A stretch of DNA of 6,095 bases, from the NCBI GenBank assembly GCA_015487985.1, contig WFOP01000159.1, positions 1 through 6,095 of the forward strand. The letters are read 5' to 3'. The translations under genes and the position numbers were made by a program. Below, one piece after another: positions 1 to 6,095 of the stretch. Numbering within the stretch: the first letter of the stretch is position 1; each line of letters opens with the position of its first letter. The notes under the pieces were generated by a model. It saw nothing but the letters and a program-made list of their open reading frames with translations. It ran no database searches and was not told the DNA's origin. Source of the stretch: Hyphomicrobiales bacterium. Its GTDB lineage: Bacteria; Pseudomonadota; Alphaproteobacteria; Rhizobiales; Devosiaceae.

Positions 1-362
1 GGAACCAGTTTATCCGGGTCCGGTTTTGGCGCTGCCGCATTCATTTCGGCAGCCGCCTTTGAAACATTCATCACTCCGGCACCAAACCCCAGCAACATCA
101 TTCCAATCATGAAGATTGGTTGTGTGTTGAACAAAGCGTCCAGTCCCATCCCCAAGGCCGCCGCCACAATAATAGCGGCAACAAACTCCGAAGCCATCCG
201 GAAAGAGCGCCCCATGCCCGTCATCTCGCTTTGACGAATGGCATTGGCGGCTGCAACTCCGGGTCGCTCGCGTCTGGCTTGTCGGATTTTGTCCCCCAAC
301 TCGCCGGTTTCAGGTCGCCTTGAAACTGAATTGCCCGATTTGATTTTTTTCGAATCAGCCAT
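1..362 (-). CDS. atpI: ATP synthase accessory protein AtpI/AtpZ family, 5' part (gene runs off left edge)
   Basis: An open frame starts with ATG at 362 and stays open to base 1 (120 codons, no stop seen). The N-terminus is hydrophilic and basic, with DKIRQARRERP near residues 24-34. Two hydrophobic segments follow, at about 54-78 (starting FRMASEFVAAIIVAAA) and 82-104 (PIFMIGMMLLGFGAGVMNV). The pair with a GFGAGVMNV-type second helix is the usual pattern of the alphaproteobacterial AtpI/AtpZ family. These are small inner-membrane proteins encoded ahead of the F0 genes and linked to assembly of the c-ring or to ion supply. The alanine/proline/charged tail (AAAPKPDPDKL) suggests that only a few residues are missing. 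The ribosome site is weak, a GGGG 6 nt before ATG. A stop codon sits directly before the ATG in the same frame, so the start cannot be extended. A strong promoter lies about 60 bp upstream, so I infer the first gene of an atp operon. atpB/E/F would lie beyond the left edge and are not visible. Confidence 0.88.
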   Translation of the reverse strand, partial: MADSKKIKSGNSVSRRPETGELGDKIRQARRERPGVAAANAIRQSEMTGMGRSFRMASEFVAAIIVAAALGMGLDALFNTQPIFMIGMMLLGFGAGVMNVSKAAAEMNAAAPKPDPDKLV

Positions 363-392
363 TCAGAACCCCATATTGACCAGCCCTGTTGC

Positions 393-415
393 CCTTGGAG
401 GAAGCCCCCCCAAAG
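393..415 (-). promoter_or_regulatory. Possible hairpin at the 5' end of the atpI mRNA
   Basis: In the minus-strand transcript, CUUUGGGGG (from 415 to 407) can pair with CCUCCAAGG (from 401 to 393), a 9-bp stem with two G-U pairs and the loop GGCUU. It begins one or two bases after the transcription start predicted from the TTGACA/TATGGT promoter. A hairpin at the extreme 5' end could protect the messenger from decay. It ends 30 nt before the ATG and leaves the ribosome site free. The pairing is visible; the role is inference. Confidence 0.3.
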
Positions 416-423
416 TCGCCGGA

Positions 424-452
424 ACCATAGTGTCAGTGCATACCCGTGTCAA
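424..452 (-). promoter_or_regulatory. Sigma-70-type promoter for atpI
   Basis: On the minus strand a perfect -35 box TTGACA (447-452) is followed by a 17-bp spacer and TATGGT (424-429, 4 of 6 matches to TATAAT). The predicted start is near 416-417, giving a leader of about 54 nt before the atpI ATG at 362. An AT-rich stretch at about 469-515 lies upstream of the -35 box and may help polymerase binding. This is the best promoter in the window and indicates that atpI starts its own transcript rather than depending on read-through from smc. Confidence 0.7.
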
Positions 453-530
453 GCAATCCTGTAGTGCGTTAACTTATTGAAATTACTAAATTAAATTCAA
501 ACAGAAACGATTTTTTCCCGGCGGATGCCT

Positions 531-557
531 GCGAATCTATCCGATAGGGAAATTCGC
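531..557. repeat. Inverted repeat directly after the smc stop codon
   Basis: GCGAAT (531-536) is the reverse complement of ATTCGC (552-557), and inside it CTAT and ATAG can extend the stem around a CGG loop with a short bulge. It abuts the smc stop codon (558-560). No run of T follows on either strand, so it does not have the form of an intrinsic terminator. It could act as a 3' end stabiliser, mark a factor-dependent end, or be chance. Confidence 0.35.
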
Positions 558-3500
558 CTAACCCGCTTCCTGCGTTGCCTGGGCGGTTGCAAGATCAACT
601 GACACCAACTGGCTGACCCCCCGTTCTGCCATTGTTACGCCAAACAGACGGTCCACCCGTGACATGGTGATCGGGTTGTGGGTAATCACCAAAAACCGGG
701 TTTGTGTGCGTTGGCGCATGCTCTCAAGCAGGTTGCAGAACCGCTCAACATTGGCATCATCCAGGGGCGCATCAACTTCATCAAGAACACAAATCGGCGC
801 GGGATTGGTCAAAAATACTGCAAAGATAAGAGCCAGCGCGGTTAGCGCCTGCTCGCCCCCTGAAAGAAGCGAAAGCGGTTGTGGTTTTTTGCCCGGCGGG
901 GTTGCAAGGATTTCCAGCCCTGCTTCCAAAGGGTCATCACTTTCAACAAATGTAAGTTCAGCCGTCCCGCCGCCAAAAAGAGAGGTGAAAAGGTCTGAAA
1001 AATGTGCGTTTACCTTGTCAAATGCTTCAGTAAGCCGGGTGCGCCCTTCCCGGTTAAGAGAGGAAATGCCGGTGCGAAGTTTGGCAATGGCCGCCACCAG
1101 ATCATCCTTGTCGTTGATCATGATTTCCAGCTTTTCGCCGACTTCTTTCATTTCTTTTTCAGCCGTCAGATTAACCCCCCCCAGTCGCTCGCGTTCCGCT
1201 TTCAACCGCTCAACACGCCGCTCGGTCTGCAAGGCGTCCGGCAACTGGTGCTCAGGTTTGATGCCGGCGACCTCGGCTGTTTTTTCTGCCATGATCCCGA
1301 GGGTTTCGCTGATCATCTGTTCAATTTGCTGGCGTTGAACGATAAGACCTTTGAGCCGTTCATCGATCCGGGCCATTTCCGCCTTGACTTCACCCAAAGT
1401 GCTGGCCGCTGCACGGCTGGCCCGATCCAGTTCCCGATGGTTGCTTTGGGCCTCAGCCAGTTTGTCGGCACAGATTTTGTGGGTGTGGCGCGCGTCCTCA
1501 AGCTGACTGTCCAGCACCTCGCGTTTATGAGAATGACTGTCAGGCAACTCCGCCAGAGCTTTTAGCTGGTCTGCGATTTCCTGTTCGCGTCTGGTCAGTG
1601 TTTCCAGTTGAGCGCGGGCGCTTGCTTCGCGCCGTTGCCAACTCGCCATTTCATTTTCCAGTTGAGAAATACGGTTGGCGCGCATCCGGTTTGCATTCTC
1701 AAAATTCCCCAGTGCCAGACGTGCCTTATCGCTTTTTTCCCGTTTTTGGAGCAATTGCGCCTGCAATTTCTGGTTGCGGGCCACGCCCTCCTCAATCGGC
1801 TCACATTCGCTCAGGGATTTTTGGGCATCCTCAAGAATTTCCTGCGCTTCACTAAGACTTGAGGCAAGGCGGATTTTTGCTTCTTCCAAAGCACTTTTCC
1901 GCGTGACCAGATCGCCAACCGCCTTTTGCGCCACATCCAGCCGGTTTTGACAATCTGCAATTTCATGCTGAGCCTGACGCCAGTTTTCCCGGTGAGTGCG
2001 CTCCTCGCTTTGCGCTTGCTCGCGGGCGCTTGTCAGCGCCTTTACCCGTTCTCTGGCATCCGCCAGATCCGCCCGTTCCTTTGAAATTTCGCCATCCAGA
2101 TCCGCAAGGCGGTTACGTTGGGAAAGCCGTTGGGCGGCCGGGCTTGGCGCATCACCCTTGAAAACCAACCCGTCCCAGCGCCATAAATCCCCCTCAAGAG
2201 TGACCAGCCGCTGCCCGGCCTGCAAACTTCCCATCAGCCGTGCGCCATCCGATGCGTTCACCAGCCCAATCTGCTTCAGCCCCCGTTTCAGACTGTCCAC
2301 CCCGGTAACAAACTCGGATAAAGGGGTTACACCAGCGGGCAGTTCGGGGTCGTTTTCGGATGAGCCAGGGGTTGCCCAATAGACCGGCGCTCCACTGTCC
2401 GAGGAGGCTTCAAGATCGTCTCCAAGTGCCGCACCAAGCGCAATTTCATAGCCCGGTGACACCTTCAAGGCATCCACGATTGCGGGCCACAATTCATTGT
2501 CCTGAACGTTGAGTACGCGGGCCAGAGTTTCAGCCTCACTTTCAAGCCGGCCCAATTGGCTTTCAAGTTCCCCCAAAGCCGGGCGTGCCTCATCCAGTGC
2601 AATTTGTGCGCCGCGTGTTGCCTTTTCTGCCTCAAGGGTTGCTTTTTCCGCCATCAGGGAGCGATTTTTGGCCGCTTCCAGTTCCTCGCGGCGTTGCCCG
2701 ATAACCTCATCCCCGTCCAGTTCCGCAGATACGTTCGCCGCTTCATGGCTGACATCTTCGATCTGTTGGGAAAGACGTGCGGCGCGCGTTTGTGCGTCTT
2801 GTGCGGACCGCTCGGCCTGACTTCGGCGGGCGCGCAATTGTGCCAGTGCTTCGGTATCGGCACGCACCGTTTTGTCAAATTCTTCAAGCTCGGCCTGCGC
2901 GTGCGCAGCTTCCGCGCGCGCCGCTTCAATCGCCTCTGACTGTTCCAGATTTTGCGCCGTCATTTCCGCCTTTTCAACCTCGTAGGCCTTCAAGGTCTGC
3001 CGGCTTTCTTCCACCAGCCGGGTTTCGCGCTCGCGATCCCCTGAAATCTGCTTCATTCGGTTTTCCAGGTCCGCCTGTTGTGTTCCGGCGCGCTGGATTT
3101 CCACCTCCAGTTGTTCGCGCAGAATAGTCAGCCGTTGTACGGCCGCCCCCGCTTTTGCCTCCGCTTCGCGCAAAGGCTGTTGCCCCTGTTCTGCCAGTTC
3201 CAGCGCTTTGGCGGATTTTCGCTCCATATGGTTTGCGTCCGCCAGCCTGGAAACCATCTGCCCCTGAGCGGCTTCGGTTTCTTTTTCTGCAACCCGCGCC
3301 GCGACCCAGCGCACATGAAACAGTGCGGCTTCGGCCTTGCGAATATCTCCGGAAATGTTTCTGTATCGTACCGCAAGGCGCGCCTGACGTTTGAGGGTGT
3401 CAAGCTGTCCCTCCACCTGGGCGATGATGTCATCAACCCGGTCAAGATTGGTTTCAGCCCCCCGAAGGCGAAGTTCTGCTTCGTGCCGTCGTGAATATAG

Positions 3501-4016
3501 TCCTGAAATTCCGGCGGCTTCTTCAAGCAAAGCCCGCCTTTTAACCGGCTTGGCGGCAATCAGTTCGCCAATTTGGCCCTGGCGTACCAGTGCCGGGGAG
3601 TGGGCCCCCGTTGAGGCATCTGCAAATAAAAGCTGAACGTCGCGTGCCCGCACATCCTTGCCGTTGACTTTGTAAACGGAGCCGTTTTCCCGCTCAATCC
3701 GGCGGGTGACTTCGAGAATATCGGCATCATTGAGTGCACTTGGGGCAGTGCGGTCTGTATTGTCCAGGACAAGGGTGACCTCAGCCGAATTGCGCCCGGG
3801 TCGATTGGAGGAGCCTGAGAAAATCACATCATCCATGCCCGAAGCGCGCATGGCTTTATAGGAACTTTCCCCCATCACCCAGCGCATGGCTTCCACCAGA
3901 TTGGATTTGCCGCATCCGTTGGGACCAACGACGCCGGTCAGCCCTGATTCTAAAACCAGATCGGTTGCATCACAAAAGCTTTTGAAACCATGCAAACGCA
4001 GGCGCTGAAAAATCAT
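558..4016 (-). CDS. smc: Chromosome segregation ATPase SMC
   Basis: Complete 1152-residue SMC, the normal length for bacteria. It is the ATP-driven DNA-loop-forming subunit that works with ScpA/ScpB on the nucleoid. Visible in order: N-terminal ATPase lobe with Walker A GPNGCGKS (31-38) and Q-loop segment RQGQIGEL (145-152); first coiled coil about 165-500, rich in Ala, Glu, Arg and Gln; hinge about 503-625, including [16 protein letters not shown]; second coiled coil about 635-960; C-terminal lobe with signature LSGGE (1051-1055), Walker B ICVLDE (1075-1080, Glu1080 the expected catalytic residue), D-loop region APLDD (1083-1087) and switch His1113 in ITHNP. All ATPase motifs are intact. The ATG at 4016 fits because the family begins with a short strand leading into GFKSF; AGGTG lies 4 nt before it. 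The gene starts 30 bp after dsbA and is probably co-transcribed with it. The end is TAG at 558-560. Confidence 0.97.
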   Translation of the reverse strand: MIFQRLRLHGFKSFCDATDLVLESGLTGVVGPNGCGKSNLVEAMRWVMGESSYKAMRASGMDDVIFSGSSNRPGRNSAEVTLVLDNTDRTAPSALNDADILEVTRRIERENGSVYKVNGKDVRARDVQLLFADASTGAHSPALVRQGQIGELIAAKPVKRRALLEEAAGISGLYSRRHEAELRLRGAETNLDRVDDIIAQVEGQLDTLKRQARLAVRYRNISGDIRKAEAALFHVRWVAARVAEKETEAAQGQMVSRLADANHMERKSAKALELAEQGQQPLREAEAKAGAAVQRLTILREQLEVEIQRAGTQQADLENRMKQISGDRERETRLVEESRQTLKAYEVEKAEMTAQNLEQSEAIEAARAEAAHAQAELEEFDKTVRADTEALAQLRARRSQAERSAQDAQTRAARLSQQIEDVSHEAANVSAELDGDEVIGQRREELEAAKNRSLMAEKATLEAEKATRGAQIALDEARPALGELESQLGRLESEAETLARVLNVQDNELWPAIVDALKVSPGYEIALGAALGDDLEASSDSGAPVYWATPGSSENDPELPAGVTPLSEFVTGVDSLKRGLKQIGLVNASDGARLMGSLQAGQRLVTLEGDLWRWDGLVFKGDAPSPAAQRLSQRNRLADLDGEISKERADLADARERVKALTSAREQAQSEERTHRENWRQAQHEIADCQNRLDVAQKAVGDLVTRKSALEEAKIRLASSLSEAQEILEDAQKSLSECEPIEEGVARNQKLQAQLLQKREKSDKARLALGNFENANRMRANRISQLENEMASWQRREASARAQLETLTRREQEIADQLKALAELPDSHSHKREVLDSQLEDARHTHKICADKLAEAQSNHRELDRASRAAASTLGEVKAEMARIDERLKGLIVQRQQIEQMISETLGIMAEKTAEVAGIKPEHQLPDALQTERRVERLKAERERLGGVNLTAEKEMKEVGEKLEIMINDKDDLVAAIAKLRTGISSLNREGRTRLTEAFDKVNAHFSDLFTSLFGGGTAELTFVESDDPLEAGLEILATPPGKKPQPLSLLSGGEQALTALALIFAVFLTNPAPICVLDEVDAPLDDANVERFCNLLESMRQRTQTRFLVITHNPITMSRVDRLFGVTMAERGVSQLVSVDLATAQATQEAG

Positions 4017-4033
4017 TCTGCACCTGCGTTATT

Positions 4034-4043
4034 ATTTGAGACA
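4034..4043 (-). repeat. 10-bp leader motif TGTCTCAAAT, copy before smc
   Basis: Minus-strand TGTCTCAAAT, ending 17 nt before the smc ATG, is identical to the motif at 4716-4725 before dsbA. It fills part of the 30-bp dsbA-smc gap. No function is recognised. Confidence 0.4.
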
Positions 4044-4046
4044 TGT

Positions 4047-4694
4047 TTAGCCCTGAACGGCTTCGATCTCCGCTGAGATATCGCCAAATGTCTTATTTCC
4101 TGAAAGCATTTTGCCATTGACGTAAAATGTAGGCGTCCCTGTTAGGTCAAACTCATTGAGCGCCTGATCGCGCGCTGCCTCCATCCCTGCGAAAAGTTCC
4201 TGATTCGTCAAGGCGCTTTCAAAGGTTTCCTCAGTAAATCCAAGCTGCAATGCAATGGCCAACAAGGCATCCCGGGGGGCTTCTGAACGTGACCATTCCG
4301 CCTGAGTGCTGAAATATGTGGATACCACATCATGATATCCCTCACCCGAGGCATCCGCCAGCATAAAGACCACCGCATCAAGCACATTGCGTACGAAGGG
4401 GCGAAGAATGTAGCGGGTCTTGCCGGTTTCAATCAAGTCGGACTTCACCTGGGGCAGGGTTTGTGCGTGAAATGATGCGCAAAAAGGGCAGGTGGGTGAA
4501 GAATATTCGATCATGGTGGCTTTTGCGTCTTCAGCTCCAAGGATTGCACGATCGGTCCAGCCGGTCGGATTCATGAGGCTGTCGACGTTGTAAATATCCC
4601 CTTCTGCCGAATATGCTCGGGTTGATATTCCTGCAATGCTCGCCGTCGAGGCGGCAGCAGTCAGGATAAGGGCGTTGCGGCGGGTAATATTCAC
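4047..4694 (-). CDS. DsbA-family periplasmic thiol:disulfide oxidoreductase
   Basis: A 215-residue thioredoxin-fold protein. Residues 1-30 look like an export signal: MNITRRNALIL carries a twin arginine (5-6) followed by a hydrophobic stretch and AYSA before EG, a plausible cleavage site. The mature part has the redox motif CPFC (69-72, in YSSPTCPFCASFH), a helical insertion in the middle, and the cis-proline loop GTPTFYVNG (Pro188). This is the DsbA/BdbD-like arrangement (thioredoxin_4 type) that makes or exchanges disulfides in exported proteins. Both active-site cysteines are present, so activity is expected; the partner (DsbB or other) and substrates are not visible. The start is GTG at 4692-4694, supported by GGAGA six bases before it. 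An ATG further upstream is closed after three codons. It lies between dciA and smc, as in many alphaproteobacteria, and may share a transcript with smc. The gene ends in TAA. I give no symbol because several paralogues share this fold. Confidence 0.9.
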   Translation of the reverse strand: MNITRRNALILTAAASTASIAGISTRAYSAEGDIYNVDSLMNPTGWTDRAILGAEDAKATMIEYSSPTCPFCASFHAQTLPQVKSDLIETGKTRYILRPFVRNVLDAVVFMLADASGEGYHDVVSTYFSTQAEWSRSEAPRDALLAIALQLGFTEETFESALTNQELFAGMEAARDQALNEFDLTGTPTFYVNGKMLSGNKTFGDISAEIEAVQG

Positions 4695-4700
4695 GTCAGT

Positions 4701-4705
4701 TCTCC
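4701..4705 (-). promoter_or_regulatory. Ribosome binding site fixing the GTG start of the DsbA-like gene
   Basis: Minus-strand GGAGA lies six bases before GTG (4692-4694). It is the clearest Shine-Dalgarno match in the window and decides in favour of the GTG start, which also places the twin arginine at residues 5-6. Confidence 0.65.
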
Positions 4706-4715
4706 ATTTTCAAAG

Positions 4716-4725
4716 ATTTGAGACA
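4716..4725 (-). repeat. 10-bp leader motif TGTCTCAAAT, copy before the DsbA-like gene
   Basis: Exact copy of the ten bases at 4034-4043. It ends 21 nt before the GTG start, nearly the same distance as the other copy from the smc ATG. It lies inside the predicted leader of this transcript. Confidence 0.4.
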
Positions 4726-4729
4726 CATA

Positions 4730-4741
4730 TTGCATATGCAA
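4730..4741. promoter_or_regulatory. 12-bp perfect palindrome in the dsbA leader
   Basis: TTGCATATGCAA reads the same on both strands. It lies about 13-24 bp downstream of the transcription start predicted from the TATAAT box at 4761-4766, a position where a bound dimeric repressor could block elongation. No known operator is recognised, and an AT-rich spacer can produce such palindromes by chance. Confidence 0.3.
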
Positions 4742-4760
4742 GTTGGTGATAAAAGGGCAC

Positions 4761-4789
4761 ATTATATCATTAAGGTATGAGGCATTCAC
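4761..4789 (-). promoter_or_regulatory. Probable promoter for dsbA-smc
   Basis: The minus strand has a perfect -10 TATAAT (4761-4766). With a 17-bp spacer the -35 position reads GTGAAT (4784-4789), only 3 of 6 matches to TTGACA. Predicted transcription starts near 4754, about 60 nt before the GTG start. The weak -35 box suggests modest or activator-assisted use. Its presence argues that dsbA-smc can be transcribed apart from dciA. Confidence 0.5.
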
Positions 4790-4830
4790 AGATGCGTGAA
4801 GGGAGGGGGGCAAAATAGCCGGATAAAGAT

Positions 4831-5349
4831 TTATTGGCGTCTTTCCATCATTGCGTATCCCAGTTTTGCAAGGGCCTGCTTAAGCCCCTCATCTTCTACA
4901 TTGTTGAGCGCGGCATCCACTTTTTGTTTTGTTTGCAGGCTCGGTTCCCGGACAATCTGGCGGGACGTGTCTGAACGTGCGCTGAACGGGTGGGGGGAGA
5001 GTTTTACCGCCTCCACCAGCACATAGCCAAAATACCGGTTGACCGCCCCCGCAATGCGTTCATGGTCATGGGCCAAAGCCAGCCGATGCCCTTCGTGACA
5101 CCGCAAAATCAGGATAGCTCCATTCGAGGCTGCCATACCGCGTCGCCACTTCAACTGGTCGGGCACACTCACTTCATTATAGGGCGGCGGCGCAATAATA
5201 TGCCAGTTTTCCAGGATATCCCGGCTGGCAAATCCGCGTTTTTTTAATGCCGGATCAATCAGCTTGCCCACCAGTTCGCCAACCCCGATGGTTTTCCCCG
5301 ACCTTTTGGCCGCCTGGGATTTGTTCAATTTTGTTCCCCGTGTACTCAT
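4831..5349 (-). CDS. dciA: DUF721 / DciA-family replication initiation protein
   Basis: A 172-residue protein when started at ATG 5349. Members of this family (PF05258) with the DciA role bind the replicative helicase DnaB and help load it at the origin in bacteria that lack DnaC/DnaI. Visible parts: a basic N-terminus (MSTRGTKLNKSQAAKRSGKT), the DUF721 core about 23-118 with GELVGKLIDPALKKRGF, ILENW (Trp49), a strand pair around GAILILRC, and ERIAGAVNRYFGY (97-109). A linker and a C-terminal helix DEGLKQALAKLG (153-164) follow, as in Hyphomicrobiales members. The frame is open to 5448, but the extra 33 residues look unlike the family and would overlap the mutY control region, so I prefer 5349. 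No Shine-Dalgarno sequence precedes that ATG. The segment after Trp49 (HIIAPPPYNEVSVP) departs from the usual EIVG-type sequence. It is transcribed divergently from mutY. The DciA role is inferred from the family and context. Confidence 0.82.
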   Translation of the reverse strand: MSTRGTKLNKSQAAKRSGKTIGVGELVGKLIDPALKKRGFASRDILENWHIIAPPPYNEVSVPDQLKWRRGMAASNGAILILRCHEGHRLALAHDHERIAGAVNRYFGYVLVEAVKLSPHPFSARSDTSRQIVREPSLQTKQKVDAALNNVEDEGLKQALAKLGYAMMERRQ

Positions 5350-5409
5350 GGGATATAGCTTAGCACTTGTGGCGGGTAATTTCCAAAAGGCTTTTTGTGT
5401 ATCGTATGC

Positions 5410-5439
5410 TTGCACAATCAGTGTGCGGCTCACTATAGG
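5410..5439 (+). promoter_or_regulatory. Candidate mutY promoter
   Basis: TTGCAC (5410-5415), an 18-bp spacer and TATAGG (5434-5439) give a weak sigma-70-like pair with a predicted start near 5446, about 26 nt before the TTG start of mutY. Only about half the bases match consensus, so this is tentative. Confidence 0.3.
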
Positions 5440-5447
5440 TACGCACA
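5422..5447. repeat. Inverted repeat flanking the candidate mutY -10 box
   Basis: TGTGCG (5422-5427) and its reverse complement CGCACA (5442-5447) are separated by 14 bp, so the half-sites start 20 bp apart, about two helical turns. They bracket TATAGG at 5434-5439 in the dciA/mutY divergent spacer. The geometry suits a dimeric regulator, but six-base arms are short and could be chance. Confidence 0.3.
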
Positions 5448-5471
5448 AAATTCAAATATTGGAATATCGCC

Positions 5472-6095
5472 TTGGACGCAGCCGCCCTTTTACACTGGTA
5501 TGACAAAAACGCGCGCGATTTACCCTGGCGGGTTCGTCCGGAGGATGCAGTTTGCGGCACGTTGGCGGACCCCTATCGGGTGTGGCTTTCCGAGATTATG
5601 CTCCAGCAAACAACAGTGGCCACGGTCAAAGACTATTATATGCGCTTTTTAAGCCGCTGGCCCCATGTTCACGACCTTGCCGGCGCACCACTTGAGGAAA
5701 TACTCAAAGCTTGGGCAGGTCTTGGTTATTATGCGCGGGCCACAAATTTGCACGCCTGCGCCCGGATTGTATCTGAGCAGTTTGCCGGAGAATTTCCAAC
5801 CGATGCCGCCCGGTTGCAAAAGCTGCCCGGCATCGGTCCTTATACCAGTGCCGCCATCGCCGCCATTTGTTTCAATCAGAAAATTGGCGTTGTTGATGGT
5901 AATGTGGAGCGGGTAAGCGCACGGTTCCTGGCCTTGCAAAAGCCCATAGGTCAGGCAAAAAATGAAATTCGCCAATTTGTGCAAATCCATGTGCCGGACC
6001 GGGCCGGGGATTTTGCGCAGGCCATGATGGATTTGGGCGCCACAATCTGTATCCCCGCCAATCCACGCTGCGCACAATGTCCCCTAAATCGGAAG
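5472..6095 (+). CDS. mutY: A/G-specific adenine glycosylase MutY, 5' part (gene runs off right edge)
   Basis: 208 codons are visible, open to the last base. MutY removes adenine paired with 8-oxoguanine, preventing G:C to T:A change. Visible: N-terminal LLHWYDKNARDLPWR (6-20); PYRVWLSEIMLQQTTV (34-49) with catalytic Glu41; AWAGLGYYARA (80-90); helix-hairpin-helix LPGIGPYTSAAI (118-129) with Tyr124; VDGNVERV (141-148) with catalytic Asp142; and the first three cysteines of the iron-sulfur cluster, Cys193, Cys200 and Cys203 in CIPANPRCAQCP. The fourth cysteine and the C-terminal 8-oxoG recognition domain lie outside the window. The frame is closed by TAG at 5436-5438, and between it and the conserved region the only standard initiator is TTG at 5472, with a weak GGA eight bases before it. 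The homologous N-terminus begins immediately after, so TTG is the likely start. The gene is divergent from dciA. Confidence 0.93.
   Translation, partial: MDAAALLHWYDKNARDLPWRVRPEDAVCGTLADPYRVWLSEIMLQQTTVATVKDYYMRFLSRWPHVHDLAGAPLEEILKAWAGLGYYARATNLHACARIVSEQFAGEFPTDAARLQKLPGIGPYTSAAIAAICFNQKIGVVDGNVERVSARFLALQKPIGQAKNEIRQFVQIHVPDRAGDFAQAMMDLGATICIPANPRCAQCPLNRK

Noticed and set aside
363..428. A 21-codon frame (MVPATLGG...) ending right at the atpI start, resembling a leader peptide
   Set aside because: Its ATG overlaps the predicted -10 box TATGGT, so it would not be in the transcript, and it has no ribosome site.
531..557. Intrinsic terminator for smc
   Set aside because: The hairpin has a bulge and no T-run follows on the minus strand; kept only as an inverted repeat.
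664..1565. Plus-strand frames of 224 and 187 codons opposite smc
   Set aside because: They are antisense to intact SMC coding sequence, show Ser/Arg-rich composition typical of shadow frames, and match no family I recognise.
4699..4707. Upstream ATG as dsbA start
   Set aside because: The frame reads ATG GAG AAC TGA, closing after three codons; GTG at 4694 has the ribosome site.
5350..5448. Extended N-terminus of the DUF721 protein starting at 5448
   Set aside because: The 33 extra residues do not resemble the family and would cover the divergent promoter region; MSTRG at 5349 fits family starts better.
5500..5502. ATG as alternative mutY start
   Set aside because: It is out of frame with the MutY motifs and lies inside the conserved N-terminal helix.
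5649..6077. Minus-strand 142-codon frame opposite mutY
   Set aside because: It lies wholly within clear MutY coding sequence with all motifs intact and has no recognisable domain.
1..6095. Mobile elements, CRISPR arrays, tRNA/rRNA genes, defence or other novel multi-gene system
   Set aside because: Coding sequence fills nearly the whole window with conserved housekeeping genes; I saw no long repeats, transposase-like frames or RNA gene signatures.

Overview
The window looks like an ordinary chromosomal housekeeping segment of an alphaproteobacterium. The evidence is the gene order mutY < > dciA(DUF721)-dsbA-smc, which is common in Hyphomicrobiales and Rhodobacterales, together with the alphaproteobacterial forms of the 1152-residue SMC and of the AtpI/AtpZ protein. 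The DUF721 C-terminus, with a DEGLKQALAKLG segment, resembles Hyphomicrobiales members more. I cannot name a genus from sequence alone. Base composition is moderate, slightly GC-rich inside genes and AT-rich in the spacers.

Layout. Bases 1-362 (minus) hold the 5' end of an ATP synthase accessory gene (atpI), cut by the left edge. Bases 363-557 hold its promoter, a possible hairpin at the mRNA 5' end, an AT-rich tract (about 469-515) and an inverted repeat next to the smc stop. Bases 558-4016 (minus) are a complete smc. Bases 4047-4694 (minus) are a DsbA-type thiol oxidoreductase with a GTG start and a twin-arginine signal, 30 bp upstream of smc. Bases 4695-4830 carry a perfect TATAAT box and a 12-bp palindrome. 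Bases 4831-5349 (minus) are a DUF721/DciA protein. Bases 5350-5471 are a divergent control region. Bases 5472-6095 (plus) are the start of mutY, cut by the right edge, with TTG as its only usable start codon.

Functionally, DciA (replicative helicase loading), SMC (chromosome organisation and segregation) and MutY (repair of A:8-oxoG mispairs) all act on the chromosome. The DsbA-like protein is a periplasmic enzyme placed between two of them. AtpI begins a separate transcription unit, probably the F0 operon continuing past the left edge. I found no mobile element, CRISPR array, RNA gene or defence system. The points worth a second look are the start codons, the spacer motifs and a few divergent positions in otherwise recognisable proteins.
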